Assembly (NCBI RefSeq): GCF_039534975.1
Contig: NZ_BAAAWH010000001.1
Span: forward strand, 3,038,001-3,102,000
From: Microbacterium terregens
GTDB taxonomy: Bacteria > Actinomycetota > Actinomycetes > Actinomycetales > Microbacteriaceae
DNA length: 64,000 bases
Direction of reading: 5' to 3'
Shown here: piece by piece, positions 1-8,372 of the stretch
How positions within the stretch are numbered: the first letter of the stretch is position 1
Layout of the letters: each line of letters opens with the position of its first letter
Program-made: the position numbers and the translations under genes
Notes under the pieces: generated by a model
What the model saw: only the letters and a program-made list of their open reading frames with translations
Database searches by the model: none
Told to the model about the DNA's origin: nothing

Positions 1-464
1 ACGAGGCCGTCCTCCCGCAGCGATGCCAGCGCCTTCATGCTGTCGCCGTACACGCGCGAGCGGTCGGGACGGTGGTACTGGTACAGATCGATCTGGTCGA
101 CGCCGAGGATCTCGAGCGACCTCTCGACCGCCTGGCGCAGATACGCCTCCGAACCGTCGCGGCCCCAGACCTCGCCCTCGCTCCGCGTGATCCCGCCCTT
201 GGTTGCGACGAAGATGCTCGCCGCGTCGCCGTCCCAGGTGCGCAGCGCTTCGGCCACGATCCGCTCGTTGTGGCCCATCTCGTTCCACGTGGGGGCGTAG
301 ATGTCCGCGGTGTCGACGATGGTGACGCCGGCGTCGAGCGCCGCATGCACCGTCCCCACGGCATCCTCGAACGAGGGGATCTGCTTGTCGTTGTTCATCG
401 ACAGGGGCATGGCGCCCAGACCGATCGCGGAAACCTGTCGTCCTACCAGAGTGCGCTGCTTCAC
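1..464 (-). CDS. Aldo/keto reductase, N-terminal part (cut by window edge)
   Basis: NADPH-dependent reductase of the aldo/keto reductase superfamily (TIM barrel, cytosolic). Only the first ~154 residues lie in the window; the C-terminal half continues beyond base 1. The visible part begins VKQRTLVGRQVSAIGLGAMP and carries the family pattern: DTADIYAP with the Asp/Tyr pair near residue 50, FVATKGG with the Lys, and IDLYQYHRPD with the His. The GTG start at 464 is preceded by a strong AAGGAGG ribosome site 5 nt upstream. The substrate cannot be told from sequence. It is transcribed away from the rest of the window, and no operon partner is visible upstream. Confidence 0.9.
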   Translation of the reverse strand, partial: MKQRTLVGRQVSAIGLGAMPLSMNNDKQIPSFEDAVGTVHAALDAGVTIVDTADIYAPTWNEMGHNERIVAEALRTWDGDAASIFVATKGGITRSEGEVWGRDGSEAYLRQAVERSLEILGVDQIDLYQYHRPDRSRVYGDSMKALASLREDGL

Positions 465-705
465 GGAGCCTCCTTCTTGTCGTTGCTCACAAGCTTGCCA
501 GGAGCGTGAGAAAACCGTGGATGGACAACCGCGTCTCGCGCCGTACGGGGTGGGAGGGCATCGGCCGACCCTGGCGCCGGCCCGGGGTGCGATGGAGGAG
601 TGCGCGCGAAAACTCTGAATCGCAGCGACGACGGTCGATGGCGATGTCCGCAGCCGTGGCAGTCTGCGGGAGTCGGTCCGACGGGCGCACGGCGGCGGGC
701 CGGGG

Positions 706-1161
706 CTACCGCGGCGACGGCGACTGAGCCAGCTCGTTCGGGTGGTTCGGCGTCCATCCGAACCACCCCTCGTCGGAGGGGATCACGCTCCACGGCCCGC
801 AGGCGAACACCGTGTCGGCACGATACGCGTCCGGCGCACCGTCGATGGTGTAACCGGCCCCGGATTGGCGGATCACTTCCGCGCACAAGGCGGGATCGAG
901 CGCGGTGTCGCTGCTTACCAGCAGGACGGCATCCGAAGCTCCGGCGACAGTGGATTCGACCACACGGACGTCCTTCGCGTCCGCGGGCACCCAAGCAGCG
1001 TCGAGGTCCCAGGCCTCCCGGGCTGCCTCGGCGGTCGGAAAGGCGGATGACCGTTGCTTGTAGACAAGCTCGTCCACGACGGCGCACCCCTGCAATGCGA
1101 GTGTGGCGGCCACGAGACCGGCGGCGAGGAAGATGACCCGAGATGTGCGGCGTTTATGCAT
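706..1161 (-). CDS. Small lipoprotein of unknown function
   Basis: A 151-residue protein starting MHKRRTSRVIF, with a basic N-region, a hydrophobic stretch and the lipobox LQGC (Cys near residue 24). It is therefore probably exported by Sec and lipidated. I recognise no domain after the lipobox; the mature part is acidic and Trp-rich near the end. The in-frame ORF extends upstream to 1257, but the extension is Arg-rich and lacks a signal peptide, so the ATG at 1161 (GAGG upstream) is preferred. It is a single gene with no obvious partners. About 240 bases between it and the aldo/keto reductase (465-705) hold nothing I can identify. Confidence 0.7.
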   Translation of the reverse strand: MHKRRTSRVIFLAAGLVAATLALQGCAVVDELVYKQRSSAFPTAEAAREAWDLDAAWVPADAKDVRVVESTVAGASDAVLLVSSDTALDPALCAEVIRQSGAGYTIDGAPDAYRADTVFACGPWSVIPSDEGWFGWTPNHPNELAQSPSPR

Positions 1162-1311
1162 GCTTCCAGCCTCGTCGCACCGGTTCGACCGGTCGTCCGC
1201 CGCGAGATGTATCCCGATCCGTCCTGCGAGGTATCCGCGACCGCGTGCCCGGTCCACGGCGGCACGGAGACCGGCGACGGTCGCGTTCGTCGCCGGCCTC
1301 CGTCCGTCACG

Positions 1312-3207
1312 TCAGAGGTGCGTGACTCGCAGCTGCTGGCGGCGCCGGCGCGCGAGCAGATATGCACCGGTGACCGTCATCGCGAGCGCAACCCCGGCTG
1401 CGGCCCACGGGACTGCGCTTCCGGTCAGTGCCAGCGGAGAACCGCCCTGCGCGGCGCCGCCCGCAGCACCCGGAAGGGGTGAGGGCGATGCGGGCGGTGG
1501 CGTGATCGCACCGCCGGTGACGTTCACCGTCGCCTTCAACACGGTCCCGGTCTGCACACCGGTGAGAGTGATCGTGTGCGGGCCCTCCTCGTCGGGCGCG
1601 GTCGCGCTGAACTCGGCGTGGCCGGCCAGAACGTCGACCTGACCGAGGTCGACCGGGTCGGACGCCAGAACTCCGGTCGCCTGCCAGTCCGCGTCCAGTC
1701 CATCGACGGACACCGTGAACGTGTCGCCGGGGTGGACATCGGCGGGAGCGGTTACGGTCGCGTCCGCACTCAACGCGGTGAGATCGCGATTCAGAGCGAG
1801 CCCGTCGGCTGCCGTGAAGAACAGGTCGGTCTGATCGGTGAGGCCGACGACATTCGCCGCGCCGGGACCGTATCCGGCGATGCGGACCTGCGACCCGGTG
1901 TGCTGCTGCGACCCACCCGCTGCCGCGGTCCCATATGCCACGATCATCTGCTGACCCTCGGTCGTCAGCAGGTTGACGCTGAGCCCGGGTGGTGTCGAAC
2001 CCACGATCTGGCTGGTGTGCGCGTGGTCGGCCGTGACAACGACGAGCGTGTCCCGGCTGGTCTGGGCGTAGGCGAGCGCGACCTGCACGGCCTCGTCGAG
2101 GTCGACGGTCTCTCCGATCTGGCCGCAGGCGTTGGCGGCATGGTCCTGCTTGTCGATGCTGGCGCCCTCGACCTGCAGAAAGAAGCCGTCCTCATCGGCC
2201 AGCAGGCCGATCGCCTTCTCGGTCAATGCTCCGAGCGAGAGCCCGCTCGCCAGCCGCTCAGGGTTGTCCACACAGGATGCCGCAGGCAGGTCACCCCCGC
2301 CCGCGATGGCGGCCGGCCCGTTCCAGCGGACCGGGAAGTTGCCTGTGGCGAACAGTCCGAGGAGGGGCTGGTGAGCGTCGGCGGTGGTGACGGCATCCAA
2401 TTCCGCCGGAGTGTCGACGAGCTGGTAACCCCGTTGGTCCGCCTGCGCGAACAGCGTCTCGCCCTGCCAAGGACCGGCCTTTGCGACCTGGTTGAAGCTC
2501 GCCGAACCGCCGCCGAGCACGACATCCGGGCGGAGGTTGAGCAGCTGCTCACTGATCGAACCCAACCCGCCGTTCTCGAGCGCCTCCGAGGCACAATTCG
2601 CGGTGGTCTGATCGGGGCCGTAGCAGCCTCGGGCGGAGATGTGCGCGATCTGCGCTCCCGGTGTCGCATCCTGGATCTCCGCGGTGGAGACGTTTCCGGT
2701 CTTCAACCCGTTCGCCTTCGCGATCTCGAGGAGAGTCGCCTGCGGCGCGTTCGAGACATCGACGCTCAGACGCCCGTTCACGGTCTTCGTGCCGGTGGAC
2801 CAGGCGCTTGCCGTGGACGCGGACTCCGACGCGTAGTTCACGCTGCCGTTGGAGTTGACCGCGTATGTCGTGTACGAGCCGGTCAGCGGAAGCCCGTCGA
2901 TGCCGGCGAACTCTCCACCGGCGCCCTCGGCGTAGTCGCGCGCGACGGTGATCTCCGAATCTCCCATGCCGTCACCGATCAGCAGGATGACGTTCTTCGC
3001 GGGTCCGTCGACGATCGACTCCCGCAGGAGCTGCGTCATATCTCCGTCATTGCGCGTCGCGCCGCCGTGATCGGTGACCGTCCTCTCGTCGCTCTGCGCC
3101 GCTGCCGCAGGCAGCGCGAACACCCCCATCAGTCCCGAAGCCGCGAGCAGCACCGCGGTCGTCCCTGCCAGCGCCGACCGACGGCGCTGCAAACTGCGTG
3201 TAGTCAT
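1312..3207 (-). CDS. Secreted alkaline phosphatase with C-terminal sortase-type signal
   Basis: Phosphomonoesterase of the alkaline phosphatase family (PhoA-like), 631 residues. A signal peptide of about 40 residues ends in [21 protein letters not shown] supplies a metal-binding Asp, and [19 protein letters not shown] matches the catalytic-Ser segment of PhoA enzymes; [12 protein letters not shown] and VVTADHAHT supply later metal ligands. After the catalytic domain there is an Ig-like/sortilin-like stretch (~residues 480-570) and a Pro/Ser linker. The C terminus is LALTG, a hydrophobic helix and RRRRQQ, i.e. an LAxTG cell-wall sorting signal of the type used by class E sortases. The ATG at 3207 has GAAGGG upstream; the open frame runs on to 4125, but that stretch is antisense to the next gene. 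Expected location: cell wall. Role: phosphate scavenging (inference). Confidence 0.9.
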   Translation of the reverse strand: MTTRSLQRRRSALAGTTAVLLAASGLMGVFALPAAAAQSDERTVTDHGGATRNDGDMTQLLRESIVDGPAKNVILLIGDGMGDSEITVARDYAEGAGGEFAGIDGLPLTGSYTTYAVNSNGSVNYASESASTASAWSTGTKTVNGRLSVDVSNAPQATLLEIAKANGLKTGNVSTAEIQDATPGAQIAHISARGCYGPDQTTANCASEALENGGLGSISEQLLNLRPDVVLGGGSASFNQVAKAGPWQGETLFAQADQRGYQLVDTPAELDAVTTADAHQPLLGLFATGNFPVRWNGPAAIAGGGDLPAASCVDNPERLASGLSLGALTEKAIGLLADEDGFFLQVEGASIDKQDHAANACGQIGETVDLDEAVQVALAYAQTSRDTLVVVTADHAHTSQIVGSTPPGLSVNLLTTEGQQMIVAYGTAAAGGSQQHTGSQVRIAGYGPGAANVVGLTDQTDLFFTAADGLALNRDLTALSADATVTAPADVHPGDTFTVSVDGLDADWQATGVLASDPVDLGQVDVLAGHAEFSATAPDEEGPHTITLTGVQTGTVLKATVNVTGGAITPPPASPSPLPGAAGGAAQGGSPLALTGSAVPWAAAGVALAMTVTGAYLLARRRRQQLRVTHL

Positions 3208-3390
3208 CAAAGACCCTTCAGTGGTCGTCGTGCCGCCACCGCGACGACACAATCGTCCACAGAACGGCACGATCGTGAACGGCGAGGGCGGCTCATGGGA
3301 ACAGCGGGTGACGAGCGTCGGTCGGGGTCCTCGAACGCGTTCCGGCCCTGGCGGTCGGGTAGGAATCCCATCGCGCGATAGCCTCGCATT

Positions 3391-4134
3391 GTGACGACCG
3401 AACAGCGCCTCGCGAACGCCGCGGTGACCCAATTCGCGGTCCTCGACGCGCTGTTGGCCGGAGCGTACGAGTCCGGCATCGCCGTGGGCGATGTGCGAGC
3501 GCTCGGCGACTTCGGAATCGGGTGCTGTGAGCACCTGGGCGGCGAGGTCATCATCCTCGACGGTGAGGTGTTCGAATGCACCGTCGACGAGCGGCCGGAT
3601 CGCATGACGGACGATCAGGTCCTCCCCTTCGTCGATGTCTGCCAGTTCCACGCGGTCTCCGCGCAGCCGATCGCCGGCGCCGACCTGCCCGCGTTCACCG
3701 CTCGGGTCGAGGAGCAGCTCGTCAGCAGGAACCTCTTCCACGCCGTCCGCGTCGATGGCGTCTTCACCGCGGTCCGGGTGCGCGTCACGCAGCGTCAGGA
3801 GCACCCGTTCCGACCGCTCGCCGAGGTCACGAAAGGTCAGATCGAGACCGTGATCGCCGACGCGCGGGGCACGCTCGTCGGCTTCTGGTCCCCGTCCATC
3901 TACCAGGGTGTGACGGTTGCGGGTCTGCATGTCCACTTCATCGCCGACGACCGGAGCATCGGCGGCCACGTCCTCGACGTGATCATCGGCTCCGCGGAGC
4001 TGAAGCTCGCGGCGTACTCGCGCTTCGACCTGCGACTGCCGACCGACGAGCATTTTCTCCGCACGGAACTGACGCACAGCGAGGACCATCGCATCGTCGC
4101 GGTGGAGGGCGGCGCCGTCGCGCACGCCCGATAG
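3391..4134 (+). CDS. Alpha-acetolactate decarboxylase
   Basis: Converts (S)-2-acetolactate to (R)-acetoin and CO2 (EC 4.1.1.5; budA/alsD family). The 247 residues show the diagnostic segments: [21 protein letters not shown] (~40-60), PFRPLAEV (~139), GTLVGFWSP (~160) and [19 protein letters not shown], in which His180, His182 and His193 are the zinc ligands. No acetolactate synthase gene lies nearby, so it works as a stand-alone gene. The GTG at 3391 has no Shine-Dalgarno. Instead TAGCCT (3379-3384) lies exactly 6 nt before the start codon, which fits a leaderless mRNA. Divergent from the phosphatase gene across 183 bases. Confidence 0.93.
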   Translation: MTTEQRLANAAVTQFAVLDALLAGAYESGIAVGDVRALGDFGIGCCEHLGGEVIILDGEVFECTVDERPDRMTDDQVLPFVDVCQFHAVSAQPIAGADLPAFTARVEEQLVSRNLFHAVRVDGVFTAVRVRVTQRQEHPFRPLAEVTKGQIETVIADARGTLVGFWSPSIYQGVTVAGLHVHFIADDRSIGGHVLDVIIGSAELKLAAYSRFDLRLPTDEHFLRTELTHSEDHRIVAVEGGAVAHAR

Positions 4135-4178
4135 ATCGCTGCGGCGCGGGCGGTGCGGCGATTCCCGCAGGAATCAGC

Positions 4179-4619
4179 TCACCTGATCGCGCGTCGGACC
4201 AGATCCCGGATCTTCGTCTCGACTGCCGGCGTCAGCGTCGTCACGGCGAACGAGGTGGCCCACATCTCGCCGTCATCGAGGTTCGCGTCCTCGTTGAATC
4301 CCAGCGTGGCGTAGCGGGTCTTGAACTTGGCAGCGCTCTGGAAGAACGCGATCACCTTTCCGTCCGTGTTGGCATAGGCCGGTTGGCCGTACCACGTCTT
4401 GGGCATCAGTTCTGGCGCGGCTTCCGCGACGATCTCGTGTAGGCGCCGGGCGATCGCGGCATCCTCGCCGGGCATCTCCGCGATCGCCTCCTGAACGGCC
4501 TTCTCTCCGGCGGCCCGATTCTTGCCGGCCTTGGCCTCGTCGCGCAGTTCCTTCGCCCGGTCCTTGACGGCGTCGCGCTCTTCTCTGCTCAGCCCTCCGG
4601 ACGTATCATCCTTGGTCAC
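4179..4619 (-). CDS. DUF1801 (YdhG-like) family protein
   Basis: 146 residues. A charged, Lys/Arg/Glu-rich helical N-terminus (residues 1-45) is followed by a DUF1801/YdhG-like fold: PELMPKTWYGQPAYANTDGK and IAFFQSAAKFKTRYATLGF are typical. Bacterial members resemble frataxin-like iron chaperones by fold, but the function is not settled. It overlaps the upstream thioesterase gene by 14 bp (4606-4619), so both are probably translated from one message. A second DUF1801 protein is at 45827-46180. The call is based on motif recognition only. Confidence 0.75.
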   Translation of the reverse strand: MTKDDTSGGLSREERDAVKDRAKELRDEAKAGKNRAAGEKAVQEAIAEMPGEDAAIARRLHEIVAEAAPELMPKTWYGQPAYANTDGKVIAFFQSAAKFKTRYATLGFNEDANLDDGEMWATSFAVTTLTPAVETKIRDLVRRAIR

Positions 4620-5094
4620 GGGATGCTCCTCTCGCTGGACCCCGGCGATCCTCCGGCGCGTAGCCGCTCTCCATCTCGATCACCGCGAGGGTGCACCGGG
4701 AGATGCACACGAGCTTGCCATCCTCGTTGGTGATGCGCACCTCCCATACGTGCGAACGACGACCGATCGCGGCCGGCGTCACTTCGGCGAACACCCAGGC
4801 TCCGGCGGCCACCGGCCGGATGTGGTTGGCGTTGATCTCCTGCCCGACCACATGGAACTTCGTGCGGTCTACGGCGAGGTAGCCCGCCCACGAGGCGAGC
4901 GTCTCGGCGAGCGCCACGGACGCCCCGCCGTGCAGCACGCCCGCCGGCTGGGTCGTGCGCGAGTCGACCGGCATCCGCCCTTTGAGGCTCGTGTCGGTCA
5001 GCTCGGTGACCTCGATGCCCAGCTGAGCGATCATCGAGCCCCCCGCCATCGCGTTGATCTCGTCGATCGTCGCCTCGAACGCCCAGATGCTCAC
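4606..5094 (-). CDS. PaaI-type hotdog-fold thioesterase
   Basis: 162-residue cytosolic acyl-CoA thioesterase. The catalytic region TTQPAGVLHGGASVALAET carries the HGG motif of the PaaI/YdiI group; the following strands (FHVVGQEINANHIRPV, GRRSHVWEVRITNEDGKLV) match the hotdog core. The physiological acyl-CoA is unknown. The GTG at 5094 has no ribosome site, but TAAACT (5101-5106 on the plus strand, read in reverse) is 6 nt upstream, fitting leaderless transcription. Its 3' end overlaps the DUF1801 gene by 14 bp. Confidence 0.85.
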   Translation of the reverse strand: MSIWAFEATIDEINAMAGGSMIAQLGIEVTELTDTSLKGRMPVDSRTTQPAGVLHGGASVALAETLASWAGYLAVDRTKFHVVGQEINANHIRPVAAGAWVFAEVTPAAIGRRSHVWEVRITNEDGKLVCISRCTLAVIEMESGYAPEDRRGPARGASRDQG

Positions 5095-5232
5095 GCGGCG
5101 AGTTTATACGGGGGTGGATGCCGGGTGTCCTGGAGCGGGTCGATGCTCACGCGGGCATGGTCCGCCGCGTGGACACCGTGGTACCGTCCGTCCACCAGCA
5201 CGGATCAGCCGTCTTCACACAGGGGGTGTGCG

Positions 5233-6522
5233 ATGAGTCTCGCACGGCCGGAAACCGACCCGAACGTCACACCCCGACGTCTCCTCAGGCTGGCCCTGCC
5301 GGCGATCCTCGTCGGCGTGGTGTCGGCTCTCATCCTGTGGACTCTCGACCAGGCCGCCGATGCCCTGTCGAGCGTGATCTGGCAAGTGGCGCCCGGTGCG
5401 CTCGGCGTTGATCCGTCCGGGTGGTGGATTATCCTTGTTCTCACGCTCACGGGTCTGGCGGTCGGCCTCGCTCTGCAAGTGCTCCCCGGTCATGGGGGTC
5501 CTGATTCGGCGACCACGGAGCTGGTCGGGTCGCCGCTGCCGCTGCGCGTCCTGCCCGGGCTCGCGCTGGTCACGCTGCTGGGGCTGGCCGGGGGTGTCAG
5601 CCTCGGCCCGGAGAACCCCATCATCGCCATCAACTCGGCGATCGTCGTCGCGGTCTTCGCCCGATTCATCCCGAAGGTGTCCCCGCAGGTCGCCATGCTG
5701 CTGGCGGCCGCGGCGACGATCGGCGCACTGTTCGGCACGCCGGTGGCCGCCGCACTGGTGTTCACAGGCCTGGTCGCGGCGGTGCGCTCCGGCGGGTCCC
5801 TCTGGGACCGGCTCTTCCTTCCGCTCGCCGCCGCGGGAGCAGGCGCCATCACGATGCATCTCCTCGGCGCTCCGCCATTCGCCTTCGACCTGCCCGCGTA
5901 CGGACCACCGCAGGCGCTGGACCTGCTCACGGGTTCACTCGTGGCGTGCGGGGTCGTCCTGATCGGCCTTGCCGCGCTCGCGGCATTCCCCCTCGTCTAC
6001 CGCGCGTTCCATTCCCTGCGTCATCCCGTCCTCATCGCCACGGCCGGCGGTCTCGTGCTGGGCATCCTGGGATTCATCGGCGGGCCCATCACCATGTTCA
6101 AGGGACTCACGCAGATGGGTGAGCTGCTTGAGGACCCGGGACAGTACGACGTCGGTCAGCTCGCCGCGATCTCCGGCATCAAGATCGTCGCCTTGCTCGT
6201 CGCAGCGTCCGCGCTGTTCCGCGGGGGGCGGGTATTCCCGGCCACGTTCATCGGCGTCGCCCTCGGCCTTCTGGTGAGCGCGGTCTTCCCGGCGCTGCCG
6301 GTGAGCCTCGTGGTCGCCTGCGCGGTGTTGGGCATGGTGCTCGTCGTTGCGCGAGACGGCTGGCTGGCGCTGTTCATCGCCGTTGCGATCCCCGATGACC
6401 TCACGCTCCTGCCGGTGCTGTGCATCGTCGTGCTGCCGGCGTGGCTGCTCGTCTCGCACGCGCCGGAATTCCGGATCCTCCCGCCGGACACGCCGCACCC
6501 CGCAAAGGCGGCGCAGACCTAA
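5233..6522 (+). CDS. CLC-type ion channel/transporter family protein (YfeO-like)
   Basis: 429 residues with about 10-12 membrane helices. It resembles the CLC superfamily, in particular the YfeO-like branch annotated as putative ion transport protein. GHGGPDSATTEL stands where CLC proteins have GSGIP, and GVSLGPENPIIAIN stands where they have GREGP, keeping the Glu that gates CLC exchangers. The later GGRVFPATFIGVALG matches the third CLC signature. Whether it is a chloride channel, an antiporter or a fluoride exporter cannot be decided; I saw no fluoride riboswitch upstream. The ATG at 5233 has AGGGGG 8 nt upstream. The open frame extends to 4522, but that part is antisense to the thioesterase and DUF1801 genes. 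Confidence 0.8.
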   Translation: MSLARPETDPNVTPRRLLRLALPAILVGVVSALILWTLDQAADALSSVIWQVAPGALGVDPSGWWIILVLTLTGLAVGLALQVLPGHGGPDSATTELVGSPLPLRVLPGLALVTLLGLAGGVSLGPENPIIAINSAIVVAVFARFIPKVSPQVAMLLAAAATIGALFGTPVAAALVFTGLVAAVRSGGSLWDRLFLPLAAAGAGAITMHLLGAPPFAFDLPAYGPPQALDLLTGSLVACGVVLIGLAALAAFPLVYRAFHSLRHPVLIATAGGLVLGILGFIGGPITMFKGLTQMGELLEDPGQYDVGQLAAISGIKIVALLVAASALFRGGRVFPATFIGVALGLLVSAVFPALPVSLVVACAVLGMVLVVARDGWLALFIAVAIPDDLTLLPVLCIVVLPAWLLVSHAPEFRILPPDTPHPAKAAQT

Positions 6523-6550
6523 GGCGCGGTCGCTACCCCGACCAGCGGGA

Positions 6551-6583
6551 GGCATCCCTCTCGGAGAATCGATTCGGGATGCC
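6551..6583. terminator. Inverted repeat between convergent genes
   Basis: GGCATCCC (6551-6558) and GGGATGCC (6576-6583) are perfect 8-bp arms around a 17-nt loop. They sit between the ends of the CLC-like gene (6522) and the lipoprotein gene (6597), where a shared terminator is expected. There is no strong T-run on either side, so the assignment is tentative. Confidence 0.4.
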
Positions 6584-6596
6584 GGGAGTCGACGAG

Positions 6597-7091
6597 TCAG
6601 TCGTTCCCTTTTCCGCCCTTTTCGTTGCCCTTTCCAGGGCCGCCCTCTTCTTTGTCGGGCTTCTCTTTGCCGGGCTTGTCCGTGCCGGGTTTGTCGGGGC
6701 CGCTGTTGCCGTTCCCGGTGCCGGAGTCGTCGTTGGTCACGCTCGTCTCACCGGTGTCCTCGCTCACCGCCGGGTCGGGCGCCGGCTCGACAGCCGGCAC
6801 CGGCTGCAGATCCGCGCGGACGACATCGATTCTGGTCTGGATGGCCGCGGCGCGCTGGGCACTGACGGACCCGTCGGTGATCGCCGCGTCAAGCTGCTGC
6901 TGAAGCCCGTCGAGCTTCGCGAGAGCGCCGCTCGCATCGCCGGCAGCCGCCGACTCGGCGATCGAGACGACCGTGGTCTGCATCCCGGTGGCCGTGTCGC
7001 CCGTGATGTCGGGCGCGGGCGCAGTGCACCCGGCGAGCACGCCGGCCGCGAACATCAGGGCGGCGGCGAATGCGACGGCGCGCGCGTTCAC
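6597..7091 (-). CDS. Lipoprotein with Lys/Gly/Pro-rich tail, coupled to kinase gene
   Basis: 164 residues. A signal peptide with lipobox LAGC (Cys ~22) is followed by a helical region (residues 30-100, rich in Ala, Asp and Leu). The tail from ~110 onward is low-complexity, dominated by Gly, Pro, Asp, Lys and Glu (for example PDKPGTDKPGKEKPDKEE), and is probably disordered on the cell surface. The GTG start overlaps the stop of the upstream kinase gene as GTGA (7088-7091), so the two are translationally coupled. It may be a cell-surface partner of the kinase (inference). I know no named family. Confidence 0.8.
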   Translation of the reverse strand: MNARAVAFAAALMFAAGVLAGCTAPAPDITGDTATGMQTTVVSIAESAAAGDASGALAKLDGLQQQLDAAITDGSVSAQRAAAIQTRIDVVRADLQPVPAVEPAPDPAVSEDTGETSVTNDDSGTGNGNSGPDKPGTDKPGKEKPDKEEGGPGKGNEKGGKGND

Positions 7092-8296
7092 GGTGACACC
7101 TCATCCATCAGTTCGCGCAGGTGCGTGCCCAGTGGTTCTTCCAGCTGAGGGAGCTCAGGTGGGGCGGGGGGCGCATCGGCGGTGCCACCCCACAGCACGA
7201 TGGCCAGCACGACGCCCGCGAGCAGGAGCACCGACGTGGCGACGATCGCCCCGAGCCGCGTTCGCCGGGGCAACGCATCGGAAGTCGGGTCCGACGCCTG
7301 GGACGCCGGGGGATCCGGGGTGGCACCGGCGAGGATCGTCGTCGGAGCCGTCCCCGACGACGCCGGAAGCAGCCGCGTGGCGGACGTACTGGGCGCCTGC
7401 GGGGACGCGGTCGCCAGACCGGTGACATCCGGATCAGTGCTGCCGGCATCCAGCGCGCGCCCCCGTGTGGCCACCTCGAGAGCCGTCGGGCGCTCGGCGG
7501 GTTCCCGCGCGGTCATCGCGGTCAGCAAGGCCCGCCAGCCGTACCCCCACTCACCGGGAATCGTCGGCTGAATCGTCAACCGCGCCGCGATCGCCTCGAC
7601 CGCGTCGCGCTGCGGGAACGCACGCTCGCCCGTGAGCGCCTCGAGCAGGACGAGGCCGAGGCTGTAGATGTCGGATGCCGGTGTCGGGGGCTGTCCGCGC
7701 ACCTGCTCGGGAGAGATGTACGCCGCTGTGCCCATCGCGGTGCCCGGTGTCGTGATGCGCGCGGTGTCGATCAAGTAGGCGATCCCGAAGTCGGCCAGCA
7801 CAGCGCGGAAGCTGTGCTGTGGCGTGAGCGGGGGACGCAGAAGCACGTTCGCCGGTTTCACGTCCCGGTGGACGATCCCCGCCTCGTGCACGACGTGCAG
7901 CGCTTCGCCGAGATCCGCCGCCAGCGCCGCGGCATCCAACGTCGAGATCCGGCCGATGCCGATCCGGTCGGCGAGGGTGCCCCCGTCGATGTACTCCATC
8001 ACAAGGTAGGAACGTCCGGAAGGCGAGAGCTGGGCGTCGAACAGGGTGACGAGGGAGGGATGGTTGAGTGAGGCCAGCAGCCGTTTCTCGGACTCCCGGC
8101 GCACCTCCTGGGCTTCTTCGGTGGAGCCCATCCAGAACACCTTGACGGCGACCGTCCGCTCCAGTGCCTCGTCGACGGCGCGCCACACCGACCCCATGCC
8201 GCCCTCGCCGATGAGCTCGGCGAGGCGGTAGCGTCCATCGAGCAGCTCGCCTGAGCGGGCGGCGCCGGACTGTCGGAGATCGGTCATCATCCCCAT
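7088..8296 (-). CDS. Transmembrane Ser/Thr protein kinase (PknB-like, no PASTA domains)
   Basis: 402-residue Hanks-type kinase. The catalytic domain has the glycine loop IGEGGMGSVW (~30), the ATP-binding Lys in VAVKVF, the catalytic loop HRDVKPANVLL (~140), DFGIA and the SPEQVRG activation segment. A Thr/Ala/Pro-rich linker (~275-345) leads to one membrane helix (~350-372) and a short extracellular tail of about 35 residues. No PASTA repeats are present, so it is not a PknB sensing muropeptides in the usual way. Several ATGs are possible (8296, 8290, 8287); 8296 has GGGA just upstream. Coupled by a GTGA overlap to the lipoprotein gene downstream. Confidence 0.9.
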   Translation of the reverse strand: MGMMTDLRQSGAARSGELLDGRYRLAELIGEGGMGSVWRAVDEALERTVAVKVFWMGSTEEAQEVRRESEKRLLASLNHPSLVTLFDAQLSPSGRSYLVMEYIDGGTLADRIGIGRISTLDAAALAADLGEALHVVHEAGIVHRDVKPANVLLRPPLTPQHSFRAVLADFGIAYLIDTARITTPGTAMGTAAYISPEQVRGQPPTPASDIYSLGLVLLEALTGERAFPQRDAVEAIAARLTIQPTIPGEWGYGWRALLTAMTAREPAERPTALEVATRGRALDAGSTDPDVTGLATASPQAPSTSATRLLPASSGTAPTTILAGATPDPPASQASDPTSDALPRRTRLGAIVATSVLLLAGVVLAIVLWGGTADAPPAPPELPQLEEPLGTHLRELMDEVSP

Positions 8297-8372
8297 GTTC
8301 CCACGCGGACACGGCGGAACCACGGCCGTTGACAGGGCGGCCGAGCCGTGCTGGGCCGGTGACGAAGAGCGC

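Noticed and set aside
465..705. Small gene between the aldo/keto reductase and the lipoprotein
   Set aside because: Short frames exist on both strands, but none has a ribosome site, promoter-spaced start or recognisable motif.
3208..4125. N-terminal extension of the alkaline phosphatase
   Set aside because: Antisense to acetolactate decarboxylase; the ATG at 3207 has a ribosome site and starts a proper signal peptide.
4522..5232. N-terminal extension of the CLC-like protein
   Set aside because: Antisense to two real genes, and the membrane protein begins naturally at 5233 with AGGGGG upstream.
5100..5232. Fluoride riboswitch upstream of the CLC-like gene
   Set aside because: Looked for the conserved GATG/CTGATG core and pseudoknot pattern; not found.
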